Assembly: GCA_947475795.1 (NCBI GenBank)
Contig: CANJOX010000090.1
Span: 1 to 10,372, forward strand
Reading direction: 5' to 3'
Origin: Gemmatimonadota bacterium
GTDB taxonomy: Bacteria; Gemmatimonadota; Gemmatimonadetes; Gemmatimonadales; Gemmatimonadaceae
Length of the DNA stretch: 10,372 nucleotides
Every line of letters begins with the position of its first letter. Position 1 is the first letter of the stretch. Of this stretch, positions 1 through 6,960 are shown piece by piece. The notes beneath the pieces were generated by a model. That model was not told the origin of the DNA. It made no database searches and worked only from the letters and a program-made list of their open reading frames with translations. Position numbers and translations under genes: made by a program.

Positions 1-686
1 ACCCCTTCCACGATGTCGTCGATGTACGTGAAGTCGCGGCGCATCCGGCCGTGGTTGAACACGTCAATCGGCTTCCCCTCGAGAATGGCTTTCGTGAACA
101 GGAACATCGCCATGTCGGGGCGTCCCCACGGCCCGTACACCGTGAAGAAACGCAGGCCGGTGGTGGGAAGCCGGTACAGATGGCTGTACGTGTGCGCCAT
201 CAGCTCGTTCGCCTTTTTCGTGGCCGCGTACAACGACACGGGATGGTCCACGTTCTGGTGCACCGAGAACGGCATCGCCGTATTCGCCCCGTACACGCTG
301 GACGACGACGCATACGTGAGGTGCTGCACGCCATGATGCCGGCATCCCTCGAGGATGTGCAGGAACCCCACGAGGTTGCTGTCGATGTACGTGTGCGGAT
401 TCGTGATGGAATACCGCACGCCCGCCTGCGCGGCGAGGTGGATCACGCGGTCGAAGCGCTCCTCGCGGAAGAGCCGGTCCACGCCGTCGCGGTCACCGAG
501 TTCCATCCGGAACAGGCGGAACCCAGGCTTATCCGCCAGCCGGGCCAGCCGCGCCTCTTTCAGCGTCGGGTCGTAGTAATCGTTCACGTTGTCGAGCCCG
601 ACGACCTCATCACCGCGCGCGAGCAGCCGCTCGGTGGTGCTGTAGCCGATGAAGCCCGCGGCGCCGGTCACCAGAATTTTTGCCAT
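1..686 (-). CDS. NAD-dependent epimerase, UDP-glucuronate 4-epimerase type (3' end cut by window)
   Basis: This extended short-chain dehydrogenase/reductase probably interconverts UDP-glucuronate and UDP-galacturonate in the cytoplasm, supplying sugar for surface polysaccharide. The first 228 codons are visible; the family is usually about 320-350 residues, so roughly the last third lies beyond the left edge. The Rossmann glycine motif TGAAGFIG is at residues 7-14, followed by the family-typical [10 protein letters not shown] at 31-40. [11 protein letters not shown] is at 83-93, the ASSSSVYG strand at 126-133, and the catalytic YxxxK is Y153/K157. [15 protein letters not shown] (179-193) and [10 protein letters not shown] (216-225) are typical of the GAE/WbpP-like branch. 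The ATG at 686 places the glycine motif at the expected distance. The gene follows the exporter gene by 36 bases on the same strand, so it is probably co-transcribed. The family call is firm. The exact sugar is inferred, and a related nucleotide-sugar epimerase is possible. Confidence 0.93.
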   Translation of the reverse strand, partial: MAKILVTGAAGFIGYSTTERLLARGDEVVGLDNVNDYYDPTLKEARLARLADKPGFRLFRMELGDRDGVDRLFREERFDRVIHLAAQAGVRYSITNPHTYIDSNLVGFLHILEGCRHHGVQHLTYASSSSVYGANTAMPFSVHQNVDHPVSLYAATKKANELMAHTYSHLYRLPTTGLRFFTVYGPWGRPDMAMFLFTKAILEGKPIDVFNHGRMRRDFTYIDDIVEG

Positions 687-722
687 ACCGTGCGTGTCAT
701 TCCGAAGGAAAAGGTCCGGTCT

Positions 723-1658
723 CTAACGATCCGCTGCCGACGATCGGGCGGGGGGACGCGCCACGGTGGGTCGCTGCAGCAGCAGGACGGCACCCATGAT
801 CGCCACTCCGCCGAGCAATGTACCGGCGCCGATGGGCTGGTGAAGTAACAGTACGCCCAGCATGGTGGTCCAGAACGGCTCGGCCGTGGAGGTGATCGAG
901 GCGCGGACCGGCCCGAGCACGCGCAGCCCCGCCAGAAAGGCCAGAAACGACACCGCCGACAGCAGCCCCTGCAGGATGCCCGCGCCCGCCGGGACGAATC
1001 CGGGCGCGGTGAACAGCGCGCCGCTGACCGAGGCCCACGTGGTGAACAGGGCGGCGCCCCCCACGGCGATGGCCCGCGCCACATCCAGCGCGGCGCGGTC
1101 GCGCTGCAGCGCCCCGAGCACGGGGATGTACAGCGCGTACACCAGGGCGCCCGAGAGCACGGCCATCACCCCCAGCGGGTGCAGCGAGGCCGCGCTGGGT
1201 GCGCCCACCATGCACCCGATCCCCCCCAGGGCCAGCGCCAGCGCGACCCCCCGCGTGCGGTCAATGGGCTCGATGCCGCGGAGGGCCGCGATCAGCGTGA
1301 CCCACGCCGGGAACGTGTAAAACAGAAACGAGGCGGTGGCCGCCGGGATCCAGCGCAGCGCCGCCAGCGCCAGGGTGGCCACGGCGGCCTGCCCACCCCC
1401 CGCGATCAGCAGAATGCGCGGATGCCACCACGGCACCACGCCCACGCGGCCGGGCGTGCGCCGCCACCAGCCGTAGGCCACCAGTACGACCGCGCTGGTG
1501 CCGTAGCGCCATGCCTGCAGCGCCTCGAGTTCCATGCCACGGCTGGTCGCGATCACCGTGAGCGGCGAGATGCTGCCGAAGCAGCAGGCACTCAACACGA
1601 TCAGCAGCGTCGCCCGCAGCGCATCCCGCGGCGATGCCTCGGGAAGCCGACGCGTCAC
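723..1658 (-). CDS. EamA/DMT-superfamily transporter
   Basis: This 311-residue inner-membrane protein has the length and pattern of the ten-helix drug/metabolite transporter superfamily, with two tandem EamA domains. Hydrophobic segments begin at about residue 16 (LLIVLSACCFGSISPLTVIA) and continue to near residue 295. The WRYGTSAVVLV stretch and the late SFLAFLAGLRVLGPVRAS and ITSTAEPFWTTMLGVLLL stretches are typical EamA signatures; the last is the conserved 'lePv' region of the second domain. The substrate cannot be read from sequence; amino acids or small metabolites are usual. The start is a GTG at 1658 whose bases overlap the mgtE stop (GTGA, 1655-1658), implying translational coupling. 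The same frame stays open upstream to 1904, but that extension is arginine-rich, lies inside mgtE and is not part of the family. The C-terminus after the last helix is a short polar tail rich in Ser, Ala and Arg. Confidence 0.9.
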   Translation of the reverse strand: MTRRLPEASPRDALRATLLIVLSACCFGSISPLTVIATSRGMELEALQAWRYGTSAVVLVAYGWWRRTPGRVGVVPWWHPRILLIAGGGQAAVATLALAALRWIPAATASFLFYTFPAWVTLIAALRGIEPIDRTRGVALALALGGIGCMVGAPSAASLHPLGVMAVLSGALVYALYIPVLGALQRDRAALDVARAIAVGGAALFTTWASVSGALFTAPGFVPAGAGILQGLLSAVSFLAFLAGLRVLGPVRASITSTAEPFWTTMLGVLLLHQPIGAGTLLGGVAIMGAVLLLQRPTVARPPARSSAADR

Positions 1659-3067
1659 AACAGCGTGCCGCTGAGCAGAGAGTAGGCGATGCCGAAGTAG
1701 ATGCTGATGGCGGACACGTCCACCAGCGTGGCCACGAGCGGGGCCGACGCCGAGGCGGGGTCGAAATTGAACCGTTTGAGCAGGAAGGGAAGCATCGAGC
1801 CGGTCAGCGAGCCCACCAGCACGATCCCCACCAGCGCGAGCCCGACGGTGACCGCGATCATGAACGAATACGGCCCGTAGTCGTAGAGCCCCATGGCGTT
1901 CCACACGAGAATGCGCGCGAAGGCGATGGCGCCGAGCAACAGGCCGAGAATGATCCCGGCCGGGATCTCACGCAAAACCACCCGCCACCAATCCCCGATG
2001 GTTACTTCGCCCAGCGCCATCGCGCGGATGATCAGCGACGTGGCCTGTGACCCCGAGTTGCCACCGGAGCTCATGACCAGCGGGATGAAGTGCGACAGCA
2101 GCAGGACGCGCCCCAGGTCGCTTTCGTAGCGCGCCATCACCGACGCGGTGAACATCTCGCTGATCGCCAGCACGGCCAGCCAGCCGCCGCGCTTGCGCAC
2201 GTTCTGCCACAGGCCGATCTGCATGTAGGGCTCTTCGAGCGCCTCCATGCCGCCGAACTTCTGTGCGTCCTCGGTCTGTTCTTCCTGGATGACGTCGATG
2301 ACGTCATCGACCGTGACGACGCCCAGCAACCGTTTGTCCGCATCGACCACCGGCAGCGCCACGAGATCGTAGTTCGACGTGATCTGCGAGACTTCTTCCT
2401 GCAGCATGTCGGGCGCGACGCTCACCACCTCGCTCCACGCCAGTTCGCTGAGCGGGGTCCCGTCGGGCGACGCCAGCAACTCGCGCAGCGACAGCACGCC
2501 GCGCAGCCGGCCGTTACGATCCACGGTGTAGACGGTGTACATCGCCTCGCGGCGGCCGGCGCGCGACATGGCGCGCACCGCCACCAATGCTTCCTCGGCG
2601 GTCAGATTCTCGTCAACCGACACAAACTCGGTGGTCATGAGACCACCGGCGGTGTACGGGTCGTACTCGAGCAGGCGTTCGGTTTCCGCCTTGTCCGCGG
2701 GCTCGAATTCCGCCAGGATCTCGTCGGCCGTTTCCTCGTCGAGCTCTTCGAGGGCGTCCGCGCGCTCGTCGGGGGTCATCTCCGACATGAGCGACGCCGC
2801 TTCGACCGCGGTCAGCTCTTCGAGCACCATCGTACGCAGCTGCTCGTCGAGGTACTCGAGGACCTCGCCGGCGCGCTCCTTCGGCAGCGCCGCGAGGAAC
2901 GCGCGCACCATGCCCTCCGGCAGCGCCTCCGCGATGTCCGCGAGGTCGGCCGGGTGCATCTCTTCCGTTTGCGGCCCGATACTCTCCGGGTGCTCCTCGA
3001 GCAGCTCGAGAAGATCCGGCACGATCAGCGCCGCAAGCGGCCGGTCTTCGTTGGCGTGAGGTGACAT
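1655..3067 (-). CDS. mgtE: Magnesium transporter MgtE
   Basis: MgtE is an inner-membrane, Mg2+-gated channel for divalent cations. The 470-residue product has the full family layout. An acidic N domain of helical repeats lies at about 15-135. Two CBS domains follow, at about 140-200 (YTAGGLMTTEFVSV) and 205-262 (ending DVIDVIQEEQTEDAQ). A connecting plug helix is at about 262-290, and five transmembrane helices at about 295-470. Hallmarks of the pore domain are SSGGNSGSQATSLIIRAMAL (333-352) and PLVATLVDVSAISIYF (443-458); by family knowledge, D450 corresponds to the pore aspartate of Thermus MgtE. The many acidic residues in the N and CBS domains fit Mg2+ sensing. The ATG at 3067 gives a normal N-terminus, though no Shine-Dalgarno is evident. 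The upstream gap of 67 bases is too short for an M-box-type riboswitch, so control is probably by protein gating. The DMT gene overlaps its stop. Confidence 0.97.
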   Translation of the reverse strand: MSPHANEDRPLAALIVPDLLELLEEHPESIGPQTEEMHPADLADIAEALPEGMVRAFLAALPKERAGEVLEYLDEQLRTMVLEELTAVEAASLMSEMTPDERADALEELDEETADEILAEFEPADKAETERLLEYDPYTAGGLMTTEFVSVDENLTAEEALVAVRAMSRAGRREAMYTVYTVDRNGRLRGVLSLRELLASPDGTPLSELAWSEVVSVAPDMLQEEVSQITSNYDLVALPVVDADKRLLGVVTVDDVIDVIQEEQTEDAQKFGGMEALEEPYMQIGLWQNVRKRGGWLAVLAISEMFTASVMARYESDLGRVLLLSHFIPLVMSSGGNSGSQATSLIIRAMALGEVTIGDWWRVVLREIPAGIILGLLLGAIAFARILVWNAMGLYDYGPYSFMIAVTVGLALVGIVLVGSLTGSMLPFLLKRFNFDPASASAPLVATLVDVSAISIYFGIAYSLLSGTLL

Positions 3068-3094
3068 CAGCGGGAGGGCTTCGGTTTGGCCGTC

Positions 3095-3100
3095 AAGTTA
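3095..3100 (-). promoter_or_regulatory. Candidate -10 box upstream of mgtE (TAACTT)
   Basis: Read on the minus strand, TAACTT lies 27 bases before the mgtE ATG and matches the TAnnTT form of the stronger candidates at 7773 and 10046. No convincing -35 element is seen at the normal distance. It would allow mgtE to be transcribed independently of the upstream HMA-like gene. The support is one weak motif in a short gap. Confidence 0.3.
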
Positions 3101-3134
3101 GCCGCACAACGGCACGGGAAGAAGCCGCGTCCGG

Positions 3135-3374
3135 TCACAGAACGGGCAGGACGCGCGCCTCCACATGCAGGGCGCGCACCGTCACGCCGGCCGCATCGAG
3201 GGCGGCGTCGAGCGCCCCCCGGTCGAGCGCCCCCTCCACCTCCAGGACCGCGCCGGCCATGGTGACCTCCGCCCCGACGATGCCGGGGACAGCGGCCAGC
3301 GCCGTCCACACCGCGCGGACGGCGTGAACCGCCACCAGGCCGTCGAGGTGCACGTGGATCCGTTGCCGTGTCAT
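3135..3374 (-). CDS. HMA-fold (heavy-metal-associated-like) small protein without CxxC
   Basis: This 79-residue protein has the beta-alpha-beta-beta-alpha-beta pattern of the HMA/CopZ domain: strand RIHVHLDG (5-12), helix about 17-29 ending VPGI, strands VGAEVTMAG and AVLEVEG (33-48), helix ALDRGALDAALDAAG (49-63), then VTVRAL. Aligned to the family motif GMTCxxCVRxV, residues 12-22 read GLVAVHAVRAV, so both metal-binding cysteines are replaced by A15 and A18. Copper or zinc binding by the usual site is therefore unlikely; it may be a structural, regulatory or decayed relative. The ATG at 3374 is preceded by GGTGGAG (GGAG eight bases upstream), which supports translation. It is divergent from the dehydrogenase gene and 67 bases upstream of mgtE on the same strand. 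The fold assignment is inference from pattern, and the protein could simply be an unrelated small alpha/beta protein. Confidence 0.65.
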   Translation of the reverse strand: MTRQRIHVHLDGLVAVHAVRAVWTALAAVPGIVGAEVTMAGAVLEVEGALDRGALDAALDAAGVTVRALHVEARVLPVL

Positions 3375-3382
3375 CTTTCAAT

Positions 3383-3389
3383 CTCCACC
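3383..3389 (-). promoter_or_regulatory. Shine-Dalgarno site of the HMA-like gene
   Basis: GGTGGAG on the minus strand ends eight bases before the ATG at 3374. It decides that start and is one of the few clear ribosome-binding sites in this window. Confidence 0.55.
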
Positions 3390-3449
3390 ATCGCCCCCGT
3401 CAGCTCAACCGGCCGATGGCCGGCGTCTTGCTCCCTCGACCCGTCTCGC

Positions 3450-4352
3450 ATGCCTCGCGTTGCCTTCCTCGGACTCGGCGCCATCGGTGCCCCCATGGCC
3501 CGCCACCTCGCGCGCCCCGATGTCGATCTGGCGCTCTGGAACCGCACCACGGCCACGGCCGCGGCGCTGGCCGGGGAGCTTGGCGTGCGGCATGCCCTCA
3601 CGCCCGCCGACGCGGCGCGTGGCGCTGATGTGGTGATCACGTGCCTGCCGGTGTCGCGCCACGTGGAGGCGCTGCTCGACGGGCCTGATGGGCTGCTGGC
3701 CACCATGGCCGCCGGCGCGGTGCTCGTGGATTGCACCTCCGGCGACAGTGCCACGTCGCGACGCATGGCGGAGCGGCTGGCCGAGCGCGGGATCGGCTTT
3801 CTCGACGCGCCGGTGTCGGGGGGCGTCGTCGGCGCGCAGCAGGGGGCGCTCACGGTGATGGTGGGTGGTGACGAAGCCGTGCTCGAGCGCGTGCACCCCG
3901 TGCTGGCCTGCTTCGGCAAGCGCATCGTGCACTGTGGGGCGGTGGGCGCCGGTGACGCGCTGAAGGCGGTGAACAACGCGCTGCTCGCCATGCACCTGTG
4001 GGGGACTGCGGAGGGACTGGTGGCCCTCGAAAAGGCCGGGGTGAAGTCGGAGCTCGCCCTCGACGTGATCAACGCCTCGAGCGGCCGTTCGAACGCCAGC
4101 ATGAATCTCTTTCCGGAGCGCGTGCTCACGCGGGCTTTCCCGCGCACCTTCCGGCTGGCGCTGCTCGACAAGGACGTCGGCATTGCCGCCGAACTGGCGC
4201 GCGAGCAGCAGGTGCCGTCGCCGCTGCTGCAGCTCACGGCGGAGCTGTTCCGCATGGCCCACCAGGAATTGGGCGAGGCGGCCGATCACGTCGAGGTGGT
4301 GCAGGTCGTCGAGCGCCTGGGCGGGGCGCAGATCGGGGGGCGCTCCGCATGA
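3450..4352 (+). CDS. NAD(P)-dependent beta-hydroxyacid dehydrogenase (3-hydroxyisobutyrate dehydrogenase family)
   Basis: This 300-residue cytosolic oxidoreductase is of normal length for the 3-hydroxyisobutyrate / tartronate-semialdehyde / glyoxylate reductase family, which interconverts beta-hydroxyacids and semialdehydes with NAD(P). Residues 4-20 hold the Rossmann motif (FLGLGAIGAPMARHL). The substrate-binding signature DAPVSGG is at 119-125. The catalytic lysine is K172, with N176 four residues on (GAGDALKAVNNALL). The C-terminal all-helical domain follows and keeps a lysine-aspartate pair at 241-242 (LLDKDVGIA), the usual KD motif. N31-R32 after the second strand hint at NADP preference; that is inference. 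The ATG at 3450 directly precedes the first Rossmann strand; no Shine-Dalgarno is seen. Its stop overlaps the next start (ATGA, 4349-4352), so the two products are probably made together. The actual substrate is not determinable. Confidence 0.93.
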   Translation: MPRVAFLGLGAIGAPMARHLARPDVDLALWNRTTATAAALAGELGVRHALTPADAARGADVVITCLPVSRHVEALLDGPDGLLATMAAGAVLVDCTSGDSATSRRMAERLAERGIGFLDAPVSGGVVGAQQGALTVMVGGDEAVLERVHPVLACFGKRIVHCGAVGAGDALKAVNNALLAMHLWGTAEGLVALEKAGVKSELALDVINASSGRSNASMNLFPERVLTRAFPRTFRLALLDKDVGIAAELAREQQVPSPLLQLTAELFRMAHQELGEAADHVEVVQVVERLGGAQIGGRSA

Positions 4353-5581
4353 CCGTCGCGTCGGTGGGGGACATCCGCGCTCATTTCCCCGCGCTCGCGC
4401 GCCACGAGGGCGCACAGCCGGTGGCCTTCTTCGATGGCCCCGGCGGGACACAGGTGCCCCGTGTGGTCGCGGCCGCGATGACCGACTACCTGCTGCACCA
4501 CAACGCCAACACGCACTGGGCCTACCCCACGAGCATCGAGACCGACGCGCTGCTGGCGGCGGCGCGGGTCACGCTGGCGGATTTTCTCGGCGGCACGCCC
4601 GGCGAGATCTCGTTCGGCGCGAACATGACGACGATCCTCTTCCACGTGGCGCGCGCGATCGGACGGGCGCTCTCGCCCGGGGACGAGATCATCGTGACGG
4701 AGCTGGACCATCACGCCAACGTGGCGCCGTGGCAGGCACTGGCGAAGGAACGAGGGGCCGTGCTGCGCTGGATCCCGCTCGATCTGGTCACGTATCGCCA
4801 CGAGGAGGGCGCGCTGGCGTCGCTGCTGTCGCCGCGCACCAAGGTGGTGGCCATCGGCGCCGCGTCCAACAGCCTCGGTACCATCAGTGACGTGACCGCC
4901 ATGGTGGCGCTGGCCAAGGCGGCCGGGGCGATCACGGTGGTCGATGCGGTGCATTATGCGCCGCACGCCCTCGTGGACGCGGCCGCGATCGGCGCCGATT
5001 TCCTGCTGTGCAGCGCCTACAAGTTTTACGGGCCGCACATCGGCATCTGCTACGGACGGCACGCGGCCACGGCGGCGCTCGATGTGCCGCGCCTCGAGCC
5101 GGCCCCCGACTACGTCCCCGAACTCCTCGAAACCGGCACGCAGAACCACGAGGGGATCGTGGGGGCGGCGGCGGCCGTCGACTTTCTGGCCTCGCTGGCG
5201 GGGCCCGAGGGCACGCGCCGCGCGCGCCTCGCGTCGGTGATGCACGCGCTGCACGCGCGCGGCGACGCGCTGCTGCAGCAGCTGTGGGATGGCCTCCATG
5301 CCATCGAGGGCGTGACCGTGTTCGGGCCGCCGCCGGGCACGGCGCGCACGCCCACGCTGTCGTTTCACGTGCAGGGCATCGCGTCGGAACAGGTGGCGCA
5401 ATTCCTGGCGCCACGCGGCGTGTATGTGTCGCACGGTGACTTCTACGCCACCACGGTGGCGCGTCGGCTCGGCCTTGCGCACGAAGGACTCGTCCGGGCC
5501 GGCTGCTCCTGCTACACCACCGCCGATGAAATCGCGCGGCTGGTCGATGGCGTCCGCGCACTCGTCAGGGGGACGGCCTGA
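4349..5581 (+). CDS. Class V aminotransferase, cysteine desulfurase-like (VC1184-type subfamily)
   Basis: This 410-residue PLP enzyme has fold-type I class V features. FFDGPGGTQVP (27-37) and NANTHWAYPTS (52-62) mark the VC1184-like subfamily of cysteine desulfurase relatives. PLP contacts are visible: H121/N124 in ELDHHANVAPW, D199 and H202 in VVDAVHYAPH, and the Schiff-base lysine K225 in SAYKFYGPHIG. ETGTQN is at 261-266, and R383 sits where the family binds the substrate carboxylate. Where group II cysteine desulfurases (SufS) carry the catalytic cysteine loop (RxGHHC), this protein reads GVYVSHGDFYAT (357-368), with no cysteine. Sulfur transfer by the standard mechanism is therefore doubtful; an epimerase, lyase or other class V reaction is possible. 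C386 and C388 lie beside R383. The start at 4349 overlaps the dehydrogenase stop by four bases, implying coupling. The family call is strong; the reaction is unknown. Confidence 0.9.
   Translation: MTVASVGDIRAHFPALARHEGAQPVAFFDGPGGTQVPRVVAAAMTDYLLHHNANTHWAYPTSIETDALLAAARVTLADFLGGTPGEISFGANMTTILFHVARAIGRALSPGDEIIVTELDHHANVAPWQALAKERGAVLRWIPLDLVTYRHEEGALASLLSPRTKVVAIGAASNSLGTISDVTAMVALAKAAGAITVVDAVHYAPHALVDAAAIGADFLLCSAYKFYGPHIGICYGRHAATAALDVPRLEPAPDYVPELLETGTQNHEGIVGAAAAVDFLASLAGPEGTRRARLASVMHALHARGDALLQQLWDGLHAIEGVTVFGPPPGTARTPTLSFHVQGIASEQVAQFLAPRGVYVSHGDFYATTVARRLGLAHEGLVRAGCSCYTTADEIARLVDGVRALVRGTA
5567..5573 (+). promoter_or_regulatory. Shine-Dalgarno-like site before the lipoprotein gene at 5584
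   Basis: AGGGGGA lies ten bases before the ATG at 5584, inside the end of the aminotransferase gene. It supports the ATG at 5584 as the start and translation from the shared transcript. Confidence 0.45.
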
Positions 5582-5583
5582 GC

Positions 5584-6813
5584 ATGTCTCGTCTCACCAC
5601 GCTCGTCGCCGTGCTGGCCGCCGGTGCCGCCGCGGCGTGCGGTGAGACGGCCACCCGCGGGCAGGTCCTGCCGCGGGCCGAATTCCTCTTTGCGGCCGGC
5701 GACTCAACCTACTGGGTGCGGAGCGGCGACGACGGCATGCGGGTCCGCAGTGCGCCCATGCTGCTCACGCAGGTGGACGGACGGCTGTTCGAGGTGTTCC
5801 TGAGCGAGGATGGCGCCGAGTATCCCGATGCGTCGTTCGCGAGCGTGCAGCTCTGGTCGCGCGACGTGCAGCGCCGGGACAGCGTCGTGCTGTTCGGAGA
5901 CAGCACGGTGATGCGCGACCTCGCGCGCTGGCGGCGGGCGCACCCGCGCGACACCGAACTCGACCCCGCCGACGAAGAGGCGCCGGACGATCCGCGCACG
6001 GTGGTGAACGACGAGATCGAGATCATCGACGTCCACGGGCCCTACCTCACCATCGAACATCTGCTCAACGTCGATCGTGATGACGGGCCGCCGCATCGGC
6101 ACGACGGACGGCGGCTGGTGGTCGACGTCCGTACCGGCGCGGCGGTGTCGCTGGAGGCGCTGATCGGTGCCACCGAAGCCACGCGCGTCGTGGCGGCGGC
6201 GCGCGCGAGTTTCGCGCAGCTCGTGGATTCAATCCGGTCGGCCGGGAGTGCCGGCGATGCGCGCGCCTCGGTGGCGAGCGAGACGCTGGACAGCTTCCGG
6301 TTCGAGGCGGAGAGCTTTGGCATCACGGACATCGATCGCGATCCGGCGGTCGCCTTCATGGTGCCGGGACACGGGACCGACGGGGAGGCGCTGGCGCTGT
6401 ATCTGCCGCCGATCGCGGTGACCGAGCCGGTGTGGTGGGCGGCGGTGCGCGCCACGTTGCCCGAGTGGGAGCGGGATTCCGTGCGCGTGCGCTGGGACCG
6501 CCAGAAGTACGCGGTCGCGGCACGCCCGGCCAACGCCGGTGATGCGTTGGCGCTGGTGCTGATCGGCGGCGCGATCGGTCAGACGCGCGAGTGGCCGATC
6601 GCCACCGTCGCCGCACCGGCCTACCAGCTGATTCCGCTTGATGCGCCGTCGATCGACAGCACGGCCCGCGCGGCCCTGTCGCGCGCCTTCGACGTCTCGA
6701 CCGCCCTCGACGGCCTGATCACACGCGCCCGCTTCCGCCCGCGCACCACCCCGGTGCCCACGGGCGGGTACGCGGCCACGCGGCGCACGGCGGCGTTCGT
6801 GCGCCGCCCGTGA
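5584..6813 (+). CDS. Unrecognised predicted lipoprotein
   Basis: I do not recognise this 409-residue protein. It opens with a short basic N-terminus and hydrophobic stretch ending AAAAC, giving a plausible lipobox A16-A17-A18-C19. The mature part would then be membrane-anchored outside the cytoplasm; glycine at +2 would not predict inner-membrane retention. There are no other membrane segments. A strongly acidic stretch lies at about 124-148. Near the centre, YLTIEHLLN (154-162), then HRHDGRRLVVDVRTG (171-185) followed by VSLEALIG, loosely resembles the RsiV/PdaC-type DUF3298 pattern of strands followed by 'DxxTGxxxxLxdLf'. That likeness is by eye only. The C-terminus ends in a basic, Thr/Arg-rich tail. 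The ATG lies two bases after the aminotransferase stop, so the gene belongs to the same unit, which suggests a function linked to the two enzymes or shared expression. Confidence 0.82.
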   Translation: MSRLTTLVAVLAAGAAAACGETATRGQVLPRAEFLFAAGDSTYWVRSGDDGMRVRSAPMLLTQVDGRLFEVFLSEDGAEYPDASFASVQLWSRDVQRRDSVVLFGDSTVMRDLARWRRAHPRDTELDPADEEAPDDPRTVVNDEIEIIDVHGPYLTIEHLLNVDRDDGPPHRHDGRRLVVDVRTGAAVSLEALIGATEATRVVAAARASFAQLVDSIRSAGSAGDARASVASETLDSFRFEAESFGITDIDRDPAVAFMVPGHGTDGEALALYLPPIAVTEPVWWAAVRATLPEWERDSVRVRWDRQKYAVAARPANAGDALALVLIGGAIGQTREWPIATVAAPAYQLIPLDAPSIDSTARAALSRAFDVSTALDGLITRARFRPRTTPVPTGGYAATRRTAAFVRRP

Positions 6814-6960
6814 CGGCGACGGCACGCAACCCACGCAGCCAGGGGCCGTTGGTGAAACGGTGCTCTAAAGCTCCCGTCATCCGCCGCCGATACTCACCGG
6901 AGAAGTGATTCCGCGAAGACGCGGACACGCGTTCTCGCCCGTTTCTCCGGAGTCCCCCCA
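6814..6960 (+). other. 147-base intergenic leader with nested inverted repeats
   Basis: This spacer between the two lipoprotein genes has no reading frame of interest but several potential hairpins. CCGTT/AACGG arms lie at 6846-6850 and 6856-6860. CCGCG-AAGA-CGCGG is perfect at 6911-6924. An outer pair, CCGGAGAA (6897-6904) with TTCTCCGG (6943-6950), encloses it. The right outer arm runs into the GGAG at 6949-6952 that would serve as ribosome-binding site for the GTG at 6961. I do not recognise a known riboswitch consensus, and no confident promoter is visible. Confidence 0.45.
6949..6952 (+). promoter_or_regulatory. Ribosome-binding site GGAG for the GTG start at 6961
   Basis: GGAG is followed by eight bases and then GTG. 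It supports the GTG start and is half covered by the outer arm of the upstream inverted repeat. Confidence 0.5.

Noticed and set aside
1659..1904. Upstream extension of the DMT transporter frame inside mgtE
   Set aside because: The extension encodes an arginine-rich stretch unrelated to EamA proteins and overlaps conserved mgtE membrane helices; the GTG at 1658 gives the family's normal length.
2090..3064. 324-codon open frame antisense to mgtE
   Set aside because: Its His/Arg/Leu-rich composition is the typical shadow of an acidic coding strand, and mgtE on the other strand is unambiguous.
3068..3134. Possible Mg2+ riboswitch (M-box) upstream of mgtE
   Set aside because: The gap is only 67 bases and no M-box consensus is visible; the element needs well over 100 bases.
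3371..4255. 294-codon open frame antisense to the dehydrogenase gene
   Set aside because: It is a Ser/Ala/Arg-rich translation without domain features; the plus-strand Rossmann protein with all catalytic residues is the real gene.
4286..5482. 398-codon open frame antisense to the aminotransferase gene
   Set aside because: It is Arg/His-rich, has no recognisable motif, and mirrors a strongly conserved PLP enzyme. Long antisense frames are expected at this GC content.
6789..6808. GGCGGCG-TTCGTG-CGCCGCC hairpin at the end of the lipoprotein gene as a terminator
   Set aside because: It lies within the final codons, has a short stem and no T-run after it; such stems occur often by chance in GC-rich coding DNA.
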